A stretch of DNA of 64,000 nucleotides from Budorcas taxicolor. Taxonomy: Eukaryota; Chordata; Mammalia; Artiodactyla; Bovidae. Shown piece after piece: positions 11,701-23,455 of the stretch. The translations under genes and the position numbers were made by a program. Each line of letters starts with the position of its first letter. Position 1 is the first letter of the stretch. The DNA is taken from contig NC_068910.1 in the NCBI RefSeq assembly GCF_023091745.1, positions 173,965,170 through 174,029,169 of the forward strand, in the 5' to 3' direction. The notes under the pieces were generated by a model, which was not told the DNA's origin, did not search any database, and was given only the letters and a program-made list of their open reading frames with translations.

Positions 11701-11880
11701 GGGCCTCCCTGGTGCCTCAGGGGTAAAGAATCTGCCTGCCAGTGCAGGAGATGCAGGTTTGATCCCTGGAGAAGGAAATGTCAACCCACTGCAGTATTCT
11801 TGCATGGAGAATCCTATGGACTGAGGAGCTTGGTGGGCTACAGTCCATGGGGTCACAAAGTGTCAGACACGACTTAGGAA
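11701..11880 (+). mobile_element. Bov-tA SINE with internal deletion
   Basis: The element starts 'gggcctccctggtgcctcag', contains the tRNA-like head 'gcaggtttgatccctgg', then jumps straight to 'agaaggaaatgtcaaccc'. The usual segment between head and A monomer (about 16 bases) is lost. It ends 'gtgtcagacacgacttagg'. Confidence 0.9.
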
Positions 11881-11986
11881 AAAACAATAGCAATAATTTC
11901 CCTATGAAAGCTAACCTCTGGCTCTTAGGTTTCTCAGCTATGGACTGAGACTGAATCACATGAATTCCATGGCCACTTTATGTTTT

Positions 11987-12138
11987 GTATTTTTTTTTTT
12001 AATTTTTATTTTTACTTTATTTTACTTTACAATACTGTATTGGTTTTGCCATACATTGACATGAATCCACCACGGGTGTACATGCATTCCCAAACATGAA
12101 CCCCCCTCCCACCTCCCTCCCCATAACATCTCTCGTAA
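11987..12138 (-). mobile_element. Ruminant L1 3'-end stub
   Basis: A T-rich run is followed by 'acaatactgtattggttttg', 'ccaccacgggtgtacatgca', 'acccccctcccacctccctc' and 'cataacatctctc'. This is the last roughly 150 bases of a ruminant L1 in reverse, matching 60418-60556. No L1 coding sequence is left. Confidence 0.88.
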
Positions 12139-12351
12139 GCTCATCCAGACTTGGAGTTTGAACATCGAGAAAGGGAACAGATTATCAACAGGGTCCAGAA
12201 ATAGCTTATGAAAAACAAATAACAGTAGTCTAATCTCATTTTCTCTTGTAAGAGAGTCTTTAGTCTCACTTTGTCAGGGGGGCTAGGATCATAGCACATT
12301 TGGATTTTGGTGAGAGGTTTGGCACTTATATTTAATTAGTACCTATTATTT

Positions 12352-12562
12352 GTGTGGCATTGGTGATTTAGTTGCCAAGTCATGTCTGACTCTTGCAACA
12401 GGCTGCCAGGGTCCTCTGTCCATAGGATTTCCTAAGCAAGAATACTGGAGTGGGTTTCCATGTCCTTCTCCAAGGGATCTTCCTTACCCAGGAATTGAAC
12501 CCAGGTCTCCTGCATTGCAGGCAGTTTTTTTTCAAGCCAACTGAAACACCTGGGAAGCACAA
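12352..12562 (-). mobile_element. Bov-tA SINE
   Basis: This is a reverse-oriented Bov-tA running from 'gttgccaagtcatgtctgac' through 'gaacccaggtctcctgcatt' to 'cacctgggaagc'. An 8-bp direct repeat 'tattattt' (12344-12351 and 12563-12570) may be the target-site duplication. Confidence 0.87.
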
Positions 12563-12571
12563 TATTATTTA

Positions 12572-13130
12572 TTTAACATTAATTCAGCAGATGCTTATTG
12601 ATAATCTACTATGTTTAAGAAACTGTGGATGTAACAGTAGAGAAGATGTTTCTTTAGAAACTAATTACACAAACTTGATTATGGAATTATGTAGAAGTTA
12701 TAAGAAAAGTATATTTGAGGAGTTACTTAACTTGGTCATGAGACATTGCAGGAGGCTTTCTCTAGGAAATGACATCTATATAGCCACCAAAATATGTTAG
12801 TCAGGAAAGATGTTGAGGTGTGAGACTAGGAAGAATATCTCAGGAAGAAGAAATAATATTTTTGAATGGTCAAAAGTTAGACCCGAGCTAATATGTTGCA
12901 GAGTAGTGCTTCTCAAACCATATGTGCACATAAATGCATTAAAATGCAGATTCTGATTCTAAAAGTCTAGGTGGGATCTGAGATCCTGCATTTCTAATAA
13001 GCTCCCAGATAACGCTGATGCTGTCAGCCTGTGGCCCTCACTTTGAATAGCACCAGCATCAAGTACACAAAGGGAGAGGTCAGAGAGATTGCTACAGAGG
13101 TGACCACAGGTTGGATCATGAAGGACTTTG
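12572..13130 (-). repeat. L2 LINE 3' region, interrupted by a hAT MITE
   Basis: The antisense L2 order is visible as 'aattcagcagatgcttattg', 'gcaggaggctttctctagga', and after the MITE 'ggttggatcatgaaggactt'. The 12450-12800 open frame overlaps this and has no coding signature. Confidence 0.55.
12903..13054 (+). repeat. hAT-Charlie MITE (MER5/MER20 group)
   Basis: The termini 'agtgcttctcaaacc' and 'cactttgaatagcac' form an imperfect inverted pair. The inside has 'attaaaatgcagattctgat', 'ctgagatcctgcatttctaa' and 'taacgctgatgctg', as in short hAT-Charlie elements. Confidence 0.75.
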
Positions 13131-13598
13131 TAACTCATGTGAAATTAAACAACATGCTGCTGAAGAACCAATAGGCCAAAGAAGAAATCAAAAGAGAATT
13201 AACAAACACTATGAGACAAGTGAAAATGGAAATACCCCCAAATTTATTGGTTGCAACAAAAGGAGTTCTAAAAGAAAAATTCATAGTGATAAGTGTCTAC
13301 CTTATGAAATAAGAAAAATCTCAAATAACCTCCAGAAACAAGAAAAAGAGGAATAAACACAGCCTAAAATTAAAGCAGAAATAAATAAAATAAAGACTAA
13401 AAAGACAATAGAAAAGACAAATGAAAGTTACAGATGATTCTTTGAAAAGATACACGAAGTTGAAAAACTTTTAGCTAGACTCACCAAGAAAAAAAAGAAT
13501 TCAAATGAATGAAGTCAGGAATTAAAAAGGAGATATAAAAAGTGATAACACAGAAATACAAAGGATAACAAGAGTCTACTATGAACAATTGTATGCCA

Positions 13599-14706
13599 AA
13601 ACATCTATTTCTGCTTTACTGACTATGCCAAAGCCTTTGTGTGGATCAGAATAAACTGTGGAAAATTCTGAAAGAGATGGGAATACCAGACCACCTGACC
13701 TGCTCTTGAGAACTCTGTATGCAGGTCAGGAAGCAACAGTTAGAACTGGACATGGAATAACAGACTGGTTCCAAATAGGAAAAGGAGTCTGTCAAGGCTG
13801 TATATTGTCACCCTGTTTATTTAACTTCTATGCAGAGTACACCATGAGAAACGCCGGGCTGGAGGAAGCACAAGCTGGAATCAAGATTGCTGGGAGAAAT
13901 ATCCATAACCTTAGATATGCAGATGACACCACCCTTATGGCAGAAAGTGAAGAGGAACTAAAAAGCCTCTTGAGGAAAGTGAAAAAGGAGAATGAAAAAG
14001 TTGGCTTAAAGCTCAACATTCAGAAAATGAAGATCATGGCATCCGGTCCCATCACTTCATGGCAAATAGATGGGGGAACAGTGGAAACAGTGTCAGACTT
14101 TAATTTTTTGGGCTCCAAATCTCTGCAGATGGTGACTGTAGCCATGAAGTTAAAAGATGCTTACTCCTTGGAAGAAAAGTTATGACCAACCTAGATAGCA
14201 TATTCAAAAGCAGAGACATTACTTTGCCAACAAAGGTCTGTCTAGTCAAGGCTATGGTTTTTCCAGTAGTCATGTATGGATGTGAGAGTTGGACTGTGAA
14301 GAAAGCTGAGTGCTGAAGAATTGATGCTTTTGAACTGTGGTGTTGGAGAAGACTCTTGAGAATCCCTTGGGCTGCAAGGAGATCCAACCAGTCCATTCTG
14401 AAGGAGATCAGCCCTGGGATTTCCTTGGAAGGAATGATGCTAGAGCTGAAGCTCCAGTACTTTGGTCACCTCATGTGAAGAGTTGACTCATTGGAAAAGA
14501 CTCTGATGTTGGGAGGGACTGGGGGCAGGAGGAGAAGGGGACGACAGAGGGTGAGATGGCTGGATGGCATCACAGACTCAATGGATGTGAGTCTGAGTGA
14601 ACTCCGGGAGTTGGTGATAGACAGGGAGGCCTGGAGTGCTGCGATTCATGGGCTTGCAAAGAGTCAGACACGACTGAGCAACTGAACTGAACTGAACTGA
14701 ACTGAG
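13599..14706 (+). mobile_element. BovB (RTE-clade LINE), 5'-truncated
   Basis: This is a sense BovB from 'acatctatttctgctttact' to the ACTGA-rich tail at 14684-14706. It keeps the RT palm and the ORF2 C-terminal part (about 1.1 kb of a family near 3.2 kb). It sits inside the L1 at 13131-17330. The L1 text stops at 'gtatgccaa' and resumes at 'gaggaaattgataaattc', so roughly 20 bases of target appear lost and no TSD is seen. Confidence 0.93.
13658..14185 (+). pseudogene. BovB ORF2 reverse transcriptase fragment
   Basis: A 175-codon remnant of the BovB ORF2 reverse transcriptase, the enzyme that copies element RNA at the nicked target. Visible motifs are 'GKGVCQGCILSPCLF' (residues 41-55, RT palm) and the catalytic YADD box (residues 87-90, bases 13916-13927) followed by 'TTLMAESEEELKSLL'. 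The N-terminal endonuclease is absent because the element is 5'-truncated. A one-base loss near 14115 ('ctccaaatctctgcag') shifts the frame, so the last residues are not family sequence. The C-terminal region persists in another frame, with the usual late text at 14491-14685. It is dead as a gene. Confidence 0.88.
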
Positions 14707-17330
14707 AGGAAATTGATAAATTCTTAGAAACATACAACTGAATCATATTGAACCATGAAGAATAGAAAATTTGGACAGACTGATTACTAGTAAGATTGAA
14801 TCAGTAATGAAAAATCTCCCAACCAACAGAAGTCCAGGACCAGAAGGCTTCACTGGCAAATTTTACCAAACATTCAAATATAAGAATTAATTTAACCCTT
14901 TCTTAAATTCTAAAAAAAAAGAAGAGAAAAGGAGGGAACTCTTTCAGATTCACTTTATGAGGCCAGCATTACCCTGATATAAAAACTGGACAAGGATGCC
15001 ACAACAAAAGTGAATTGTAGATGCATATCCCTGATGAACACAGATGCAAAAATCCTCAATAAGACACTAGCAAACTGAATTCAACAATGCATTAAAAGCA
15101 TCAAACATCACGATCAAATGGGATTTATTCCAGGGGTGCAAGCCTAGTTCAATATCTGCAAGTCAGTCAATGTGATATACCACATTAAAAAAATGGACAC
15201 AAATAATATGATCATCTCAATAGATACCGAAAAAGGATTCAACAAAATTCAAAATCCTTTTGTGATAAAGAAAAAAAAGAAATCTCTCAACAAAGTGAGT
15301 ATAGAGTGAATGTACCTCAGTATAATAAAGGCCACGTATGACAAGCATACAGCTAATGTTATACGCAATAGCAAAAATCTCAACTTTTCCTCTAAAAATC
15401 AGAAACAAGACAAGGATTCTCATTCTCACCACTATTATTCAAGATACTATTGGAAGTCCTACCCAGAACAATAGGCCAGAAGAATTAAAAGGTATCCAAC
15501 CTGGAAAGGAAGAAGTAAAATTGTCACTATTGCAGATAATATGAGACTATATAAAGAAAGCCCTAATATCTCCATCAAAAAACTATTTGACTTATAAAAA
15601 AATTCAGTAATGTTACAGAGTGTAAAACCAACACACAAAAAATCTTTTGCATTTCTACACATTAATAACAAACTATCAGCAAAAGAAATTAAGAAAACTA
15701 TCTCATTTACAACTACACCAAAAAGAATAAAAGTACCAAGAAATAGATGTAACTAAGAAGGTGAAAGACCTGTATACTCAAAACTTCAAGACTTTAAGGG
15801 AAGAGATTGTAGAAGACATGAATAAGTGGAAAGATAGTCCATGCTCTTGAATTTAAGGAATTAATATTGTTAAAATGACCCTACTATCCAAAGCACTCTA
15901 CAATTTAAATTCAATCCTCATCAAAATTCTAACGACATTCTTCACAGAAATGGAACAAATAATCCTAAAATTTGTTTAGAACCATAAAAGATTCCAGATG
16001 GCCAAAGCATTCTTGAGAAAGAATAACAAAGCTGGAAGCATCATACAATCTAATTTCAAACTCTATTATAAAACTATAATAATTAAAACAATAAAAACAG
16101 ACACATAGGTCAGTGGAACAAAATAAAGAGCCCAGAAACAAACCCAAAATATACTGTCAATAAATTTATGACAAAGCCGAGAATATACAATGAGGAAGGT
16201 ATAGTTCATTCAGTAAATTGTGCTTGGAAACTGGACAATCACATACAAAGAAATGAAACTGGACCACTAGCTTATATCATACACAAAAATTAACTCAAAA
16301 CGGAATAAAGACTTGAACATGAGACTAGAAACCATAAAATCACTAGGAGAAAACATAGGTGGTAAGCTCCTTGGTGTAAATCTTGGTGATGATTTTTTGA
16401 ATCTGACACCAAAAGAAAAAGCAACAAGAGTAAAATTGAAGAAGATTACATCAAACTATAAAGCTTCTGCACAGCAAAGAAAACTATCAACAGAATAAAA
16501 AGCAATCTACTTTGCTTTGGGGATGGGTGGGAGAAAATATGTGCAAATTATATATCTGACAAGAGGTTAATATCCAAAATACGTAAAGAATTCACTCAAC
16601 TAAACAGCAAAGACACAAAACAAAAGCAATCCAATTAAAAAGTGGACAGAAGACCTGAATAGACTTTCCCAAGGAAGACATATAAATAACTCGCAGACAT
16701 ATGAAAAGATGTTCAACATCATTAAACATCAGAATGATGCAAGTCAAAACCACAATGAGGTATCAACTCACACCTGTCAGAATGACTATTATCAAAAAGA
16801 TATGAAGTGTTGCCAGTGATGTGGAGAAAAGGAAACCCTTGTGCACTGCTAATGAGAATGTAAATTGGAGCAATAACTATGAAAAACAGTACAAAGCTTC
16901 CTCAAAAATTAAAAATAGAACTACCATATTATCCAGCAATTCTACTCTGAGTACTTCTCTGAAGAAAATGAAAAGATTAACACGAAAAGAGACATTTACT
17001 CTCGTGTTCCTTGCAGCACTATTTATAATAGCCAAGATATGGAAACAGCCTAAGTGTCCATTGGTGGATGAATGAATAAAGAAAGTCAATGGAATATTAT
17101 TCAGCAATGTAAAGAATGAACTTTCACTGTTTGTAACAACATGGATAAACCTTGGGAGCATTATACTAAGTGCAATGAGTCAGACAGACAAATACCATAT
17201 GATCTTTTTCGTATGTGGAATAAAATAAAACTCCAAGCTTATAGAGAAAAATGGGGTTTTGCCACAGAGATGGGGGTTAGGGAGTGGGTGAAGAGGGGCA
17301 AAAGGGATAAAAACAGACGTCCCAGACAGT

Positions 17331-20065
17331 TCTATGTGCAGCTGGATTGCTTAGATTATTCTGAGTTGGCTTCCAATTCTGAGTGTTTGAACCTTTCATC
17401 ATCCCCAAGTTCCTAATGTGTACATTTGCGCAGTCAAAAGCACCCCTCAGCCTCATGATAAGACGTTTCCTACTTTTCCAGTTTCTAGTTTCTAGTTTCT
17501 GGGGCATGGGTTCTTTTGTGATGCCACCTAGTGGACAGCCAACTGTGTATATGAGATGGTGTGGTGGGTCTTACCAGAAAGGCTTGTTAAATGGGAAAGT
17601 CATGTAGTTAACAACCACAAGACTCAGTGGCACAAAGGTCAACCAGCTTTTCCTTAATTGAAGAAAAAGCAAACAAGCATGTTCCTTATATAAACACCAA
17701 TATTTAACATTTAACTCAACCCTCATGATTCATTAAGGAAAGGAAATTCAATAAAGTTGGGTAGATGTGACTACAGGAAAAACTACCTCCAATGAATCCA
17801 GCTGTTTTCAGAACTCTGAGTTAAAAAAAAATTAATTTTTGAAATGAAATGCTAAATGTAGATGGTGACTATCATTATAAATATATTGTTTTTAATCCTA
17901 GAGTGACTAGCTTTTGTATCTTAAACTACCGTGTTTCTTCAATGACATGGAATACTTATTAAAGACTCTCACTGTGTGAACTTTAAACTCTTGGGTCAGA
18001 AAGTGAACAGGGATGGCAAAGATGCTAGCTATTTCTGATTCCCAAAAATAAGAATTGAATTTTAGGAGACATATTTTGTGGGTCAGAATTTGTGGGAAAT
18101 GAAGTAGGCACAATGAGTTGATAGCAGAGAGAAGGCAGAAAATAATATAAAACAGAAGTAAGAACTGGAAAAGTATAGCCGTCTGGGACCATTTAGTGAA
18201 GGGGCAGACAGTTCTACACACCTTAACAGTCCCTAGGGCATCCTTGGGTAAAAGGTCATAGTCTATTTTATAAAGCTTTACATCCAAATAAGTTTTAAAA
18301 GATGCCATTTAATAGTGTTTGTAACTAAAAGGCATAAAAGGCACTTTGTGGAGAATGAGCAAGGGATGCTTGGGAGGAGACATTTGGGGATTTAACAGCC
18401 CTGAGGTTTTAGAGGGATTGGAAACAAGAAGTAGTCAGCACTAATATTTACATTCTCTAACATTACACAGCACTAGGCACATTGTTTTCAACAGTCAGCT
18501 GTGGGAAAATTATAAAGAAAATGAAAAGCATAATCCCACACTAAAAAGTGGCAAAGTTGCAGTTTAACCTTCTCAACTGCTTATTGATACCTAAGCAATA
18601 AGAGGGTGGCAGGCTTCCTCGCAGCTTTCAAGGCTTCCCCTTGGAATTAAGAGCAGCAAGCCCACCACTTCCTCTTCCAGCCAAGTCTTCATCCTGCTGA
18701 GCCAAATAAATACCATTGAGGTCATTTTCCTTTCCCCTCACTCTAATGCAGTTAGGGACAAGAGGGTGTGAGCTTGGAAGATGAAGGCCGACAGCTGAAG
18801 TCTGAAGGACTCTGTCAAGACTGCAGCAGTGATGCTGGCCTACCAAAAAGCAGGTCAGAGACTTAACACAGAAATAGAAGCAACCCCCAAACTGATGGTT
18901 AATGAAGTGACAGTAGGTGGGACCATGCCAGTCTCCCATCTACACTGTGAACTCAGGACTATTTTAAATGATGCTTACTGGTCCCTCCATTATCTAGGTG
19001 GTCTTGTGCATGCCATGTCTTCCTAGGTAGCCCTGCAAATTTTGTAAAGAACGTCACTGGGATCATTATAATCCATTGCAGTTAATTATTCCATTGCTTC
19101 CCCCAGCAGAAGCACATCAGACTTAGCAGAGTTCTTAGTCGCCCTTAAAAAGTACGTGTGGTACTTTTAAAATTACAGTTTGGAAACTCAAAACTTTCAG
19201 GGAAAAATTGGAAGGGATCTTAAGGCCATGTGAACTGGATGCAGGAAAGAGCAGAGGGTGTAGTTTATGGTGGAATACTTCATGTCTTGTACCCATTTCT
19301 GGTTTGTTTCTGTTTAATTTGCAGGGGAACTTTGTTATAAAATGTGTCAGGATACTATGTGATTCAAGTATGATAGAATATTTCAGTGAATTTAAGGGTT
19401 CATTGCAATACTGAAGGGTGAAATCTCTTCTTGCTTTCTCTCCTCCCCTCTTCCCTTTGCCTTTCCTTCATTCTTTACACTCCCATCTCTCTTTTCCTCC
19501 CTCGTTCCTCTATTCTCCTTCAAAATTTTTTGTGTTTTGGTAAGCAATGTGTTCAATCTAGAAGCACAAATCTAGGTCTCTGATTTCATGTCTTGGTATG
19601 ATATAATCAGACTTGAGTTTCGTAGTTGGTGTCTGTGTAAAAGGTTTAAGCTGAAAATAGGGCTAAGATGGTCAGACCATAATGTTGTGACAAGTGAGCT
19701 TCCTCATCTAATGTACTTTAAAGAATCAGTCAAGATTTTGTATGCAATGCAAGTTATTATATTAGATTTAGGTTTTATGACTTTTATTTTTGAAGGAAAT
19801 GGTATTACACCACTGATAGCTCATGGACATCAGTTCATGCTTTGTTCTCTTTTGCTTCCAGTTTACCATGGCACTCGATACATCCCTCATCCAAAAATTT
19901 TCATGGAATCGTTAACTATGGTAGAGTTAGAAAAATCTGCTGCAATTAGAGTTTGTTATCAATGATTTACTAAAAACTGTTATACATTGTTTCCAATGTT
20001 GTAAAAAAATTATTTATCAGGGCATAATTAACTGGTTAGATACAGTTCTTCGTTACAGAAAAGCA
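17331..20065. other. Unassigned stretch
   Basis: No named repeat or gene is recognised. Open frames at 17907-18308 (minus, 133 codons) and 19588-19965 (plus, 125 codons) lack any motif I can place. The second contains an acceptor-like 'gttctcttttgcttccag' at 19845-19862, but I see no clear donor. A pyrimidine-rich patch lies at 19425-19520. Confidence 0.35.
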
Positions 20066-20166
20066 GCAAAGTTTAGAGGGAAAAGCATTGGTTTTGGACT
20101 CAGCTGGGCCAAGTTTTGAATTTTCTATGTGATCCTAGATGAACTGCTTATATTATCTGAGGTTCA
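20066..20166 (+). repeat. MIR SINE fragment
   Basis: The stretch 'aaaagcattggttttggact', 'cagctgggccaagttttgaa', 'gtgatcctagatgaactgc' follows the MIR tRNA-derived head and start of the core. Confidence 0.7.
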
Positions 20167-20169
20167 TTT

Positions 20170-21055
20170 TTTTTTTTTAATTATAAAGTTTGAACCACAG
20201 GTTCATTTAAAACTTTTTAAATTTTTATACATCCTTTAGAGTTACTTTCCATTTACATTTATTACAAAATATTGGCTGTATTCTCCAAGTTGTATAAATA
20301 CATCCTTGAGCTTATCTTCACCCAGTAGTTGGTGCTTCCCACTTCCCCACCCTTATGTAGCTCCTCCTCACTTCCCACTGATAACAAGTTCATTCTCTAC
20401 ATCTATGAGTCTGCTTCTTTTGTGTTATATTCACAAGTTTGCTGTATTTTTTTAGACTCAATGTATGAGTTCTATCATATTATATTTATCTTTCTCTGAT
20501 GTATTTTACTTAATATCCTTAAAGTCCATCTATATGATAAAATTTTGTTCTTTTTCATGGTTTAGCAGTATTCCATTATATATATATATATATACATATA
20601 TATGCACATGTGTGTACTCAATTTACATCTTCCTTATCCATTCACCCATTGACGGACACTTAGGTTGTTCCCATGTCTTGGTAATTTTAGATAATGCTTC
20701 TATGAACATTCGGAGAAGGCAATGGCAACCCACTCCAGTACTCTTGCCTGGAGAATCCCATGGATGGAGGAGCTTGGTAGGCTGCAGTCCATGGGGTCGC
20801 GAAGAGTCGGACACGACTGATTAACTTTACTTTCACTTTTCACTTTCATGCATTGGAGAAGGAAATGGCAACCCACTCCAGTGTTCTTGCCTGGAGAACC
20901 CCAGGGACGGGGGAGCCTGGTGGGCTGCCGGCTATGGGGTTGCACAGAGTCGGGACATGACCGAAGCGACTTAGCAGCAGCAGCAGCAGCAGCTATGAAC
21001 ACTGGGGTGCATGTATCTTTTCAAATCAGTGTTTTTATATTTTCAGATATATATA
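20170..21055 (-). mobile_element. L1 3' part, interrupted by Bov-A2
   Basis: This is antisense L1. A T-rich end is followed by 'ataacaagttcattctctac', 'tagcagtattccattata', 'gacggacacttaggttgttc', and beyond the Bov-A2 'ctggggtgcatgtatctttt'. These are reverse complements of the ORF2 C-terminal region and 3' UTR. An AT run (20575-20603) has grown inside it. Confidence 0.85.
20710..20992 (+). mobile_element. Bov-A2 SINE (dimer)
   Basis: This is a near-complete Bov-A2. 'ggagaaggcaatggcaaccc' starts monomer 1, the linker 'tttcacttttcactttcatg' follows, then monomer 2 and a terminal (AGC)n. The flanking 'ctatgaaca' (20700-20708 and 20993-21001) is the target-site duplication, and the host L1 reads continuously across it. 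It is well preserved, hence relatively young. Confidence 0.95.
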
Positions 21056-21290
21056 CCGAAGACTCATTTTGAGGATTACATTAAATTATTTACATAAAGC
21101 ACTTTGTTAGTATTTGCCATGTAGTAGTAGTGATGATGACGGTGATGATGGTGACAATGATGTCAGTGAAGAATGTGGGGTACCTTTTGAGAGATAGTAA
21201 CAGTGGTTAAAAGCATAGACTTAGGAGCCAAGCTTCTTGGGTTCTACTCCCAAGAACTATACCAGTTATGTAATCTTAGAAAAGTGTGTT

Positions 21291-21823
21291 AGTTATTTTT
21301 TGCTTCATAACAAATTACCCTAAAACGAGTGACTCAAAACAACATATATTATCTCATAGTTTTGGTGGATCAGGAATTGAGGAACATCTTAGTTGCGTGG
21401 TCTGCTTCATAGTCTCTCAAAGACGGCGGTCAAGGCGTTGGCCCAAGGTCTGGGATCTCATCTGAAGCTCCACTGGGGAGGGATACACTTCCAAGCTCAC
21501 TCAGGTGGTTTTTTGGCAAGACTCTGTTCCTTGAGAACTGTTGGATTGAAAGCCTACATTACCTGCTGGCTATTGGCTGGAGACTGCTCTCAGTTCCTTG
21601 TCCTATGGGCATTTCCAACAGAGCAGCCATCAAAGGCAGCAGAATGAATCTGCTAGTAAGTCAAATGTCAGAGGCTTTTGTAATCTAGCCATGAATGTGA
21701 CATCCCATTACTTTTTTTCTCTGTATTCTATTTGAGGTGAGTCATTAGGTCAAGCCTTCCAAAGGAAAGCAATGACACAGAGTGTGAACACCAGTTGGGG
21801 CCATCTTAGAAGTCATCTCCATA
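21291..21823 (-). repeat. LTR-like ancient repeat (possibly ERVL-MaLR)
   Basis: The stretch runs 'tgtgttagttattttttgct', 'aacaaattaccctaaaac', 'gtgactcaaaacaaca', 'tcatctgaagctccactggg', 'atgtgacatcccattact', 'ggggccatcttagaagtcat'. This is the layout of an old mammalian LTR in reverse. It splits the MIR between its head and core. I cannot name the family, and no retroviral genes accompany it. Confidence 0.5.
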
Positions 21824-21885
21824 GCAAGTTGCTCAGTCTCTGTTCCTCAGTTCTTCCACACATTAAATGGAATGAGTAATCGTAA

Positions 21886-21894
21886 CTATTTAAT
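21886..21894. repeat. Outer BovB target-site duplication, left copy
   Basis: 'ctatttaat', identical to 26245-26253. It belongs to the MIR target. Confidence 0.85.
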
Positions 21895-22375
21895 TCAGTT
21901 CAGTCACTCAGTTGTGTCTGACTCTTTGCAACTCCATGAACTGAAGCATGCCAGGACTCCCTGTCCATCACCAACTCCTGGAGTTCACCCAAACCCATGT
22001 CCATTGAGTCGGTGATGCCATCCAAACATCTCATCCTCTGTTGTTCCCTTCTCTTCCTGCCTCAATCTTTCCCAGCATCAGGGTCTTTCAAATGAGTCAC
22101 CTCTTCACATCTTTTCAGCTTCAGCATCAGTCCTACCAATGAACACCCATGTATGATCTTTAGGATGGATTGGTTGGATCTCCTTGCAGTCCAAGGGACT
22201 CTCAAGAGTCTTCTCCAACACCACAGTTCAAAAGCTACAATTATTCGGCGCTCAGTTTTCTTTACAGTCCAACTCTCACGTCCATACATGACCACTGGGA
22301 AAACCATAGCCTTGACTGGACGGACCTTTGTTGACAAACTAGTGTCTCTGCTTTTCAATATGCTGTCTAGGTTGG

Positions 22376-23455
22376 TCATGACTTTCCTTCCAAGGAGTAA
22401 GTGTCTCCTAATTTCATGGCTGTGGCATAGTCAATAAAGCAGAAATAGATGTTTTTCTGGAACTCTCTTGCTTTTTCCATGATCCAGTGGATGTTGGCAA
22501 TTTGATCTCTGGTTCCTCTGCCTTTTCTAAAACCAGCTTGAACATCAGGGAGTTCACGGTTCACGTATTGCTGAAGCCTGGCTTGGAGAATTTTGAGCAT
22601 TATTTTACTAGCATGTGAGATGAGTGCAACTGTGTGGTAGTTTGAGCATTCTTTGGCATTGCCTTTCTTTGGGATTGGAATGAAAACTGACATTTTCCAG
22701 TCTTGTGGCCACTGCTCAGTTTTCCAAATTTGCTGGCATATTGAGTGCAGCACTTTCACAGCATCATCTTTCAGGATTTGAAATAGCTCCACTGGAATTC
22801 CATCACCTCCACTAGCTTTGTTTGTAGTGATGCTTTCTAAGTCCCGCTTGACTTCACATTCAAGGATGTCTGGCCCTAGGCGAGTGATCACACCATTGTG
22901 ATTATCCGGGTCATGAAGATCTTTTTTGTACAGTTCTTCTGTGTATTCTTGCCACCTCTTCTTAATATCTTCTCCTTCTGTTAGGTCCATATCATTTCTG
23001 TCCTTTATCGAGCCCATCTTTGCATGAAATGTTCCCTTGGTATCTCTAATTTTGTTGAAGAGATCTATAGTTTTTCCCATTCTGTTGTTTTCCTCTATTT
23101 CTTTGCATTGATCACTGAAGAAGGCTTTCTTATCTCTTCTTGCTATTCTCTGGAACTCTGCATTCAGATGCTTATATCTTTCCTTTTCTCCTTTGCTTTT
23201 CGCCTCTCTTCTTTTCACAGCTATTTGTAAGGCCTCTCCAGACAGCCATTTTGCTTTTTTGCATTTCTTTTCCATGGGGATGGTCTTGATCCCTGTCTCC
23301 TGTACAGTGTCATGAACCTCATCCCATAGTTCATCAGGCACTCTATCTATGAGATCTAGGCCCTTAAATTTATTTCTCACTTCCACCGTATAATCATAAG
23401 GGATTTGATTTAGGTCATACCTGAATGATCTAGCAGTTTTCCCTACTTTCTTCAA
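22376..23455 (-). pseudogene. Inner BovB ORF2 fragment, chimeric C-terminus
   Basis: A 359-codon open frame. About 344 residues come from the inverted segment of the inner BovB: the region between endonuclease and RT, then the RT N-terminal part. Recognisable text is 'QCKEIEENNRMGKTIDLF', 'NKASGGDGIPVELFQILKD' and 'VQAGFRKGRGTRDQIANI'. At 22423 the frame crosses the insertion boundary and the last residues are read from the outer BovB. The catalytic YADD box lies in the part missing from the inner copy, so no working reverse transcriptase can result. Such a long undisturbed frame suggests the copy is not very old. Confidence 0.88.
22410..22422. repeat. Inner BovB target-site duplication, left copy
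   Basis: 'aatttcatggctg', identical to 24357-24369. It is part of the outer BovB. Confidence 0.9.

Larger units (their letters stand above)
13131..17330 (+). mobile_element. Old L1, 5'-truncated, split by BovB
   Basis: Sense L1 ORF2 sequence is recognisable upstream (13131-13598) and downstream (14707-17100) of the BovB insert, followed by an L1 3' UTR. Landmarks are the RT-region text 'aaaatctcccaaccaacaga' (14811), 'gatgccacaacaaaag' (14995) and 'tcaatggaatattattcagc' (17086), the last near the ORF2 C-terminus. The frames are shattered by stops and indels; the longest pieces are 60-90 codons (16313-16498, 16821-17075). About 3.1 kb of L1 remains and no protein is made. It is an L1M-type or older ruminant-lineage copy. 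Confidence 0.85.

Noticed and set aside
13111..13356. 81-codon open frame as a small gene
   Set aside because: It translates degraded L1 ORF2 sequence.
19588..19965. 125-codon open frame as an exon
   Set aside because: No recognisable protein motif and no paired splice sites; an acceptor-like tract alone is weak evidence.
21291..21823. Provirus with internal genes
   Set aside because: Only LTR-like sequence is visible, with no gag, pol or env text beside it; the same is true at 7039, 35773 and 41964.
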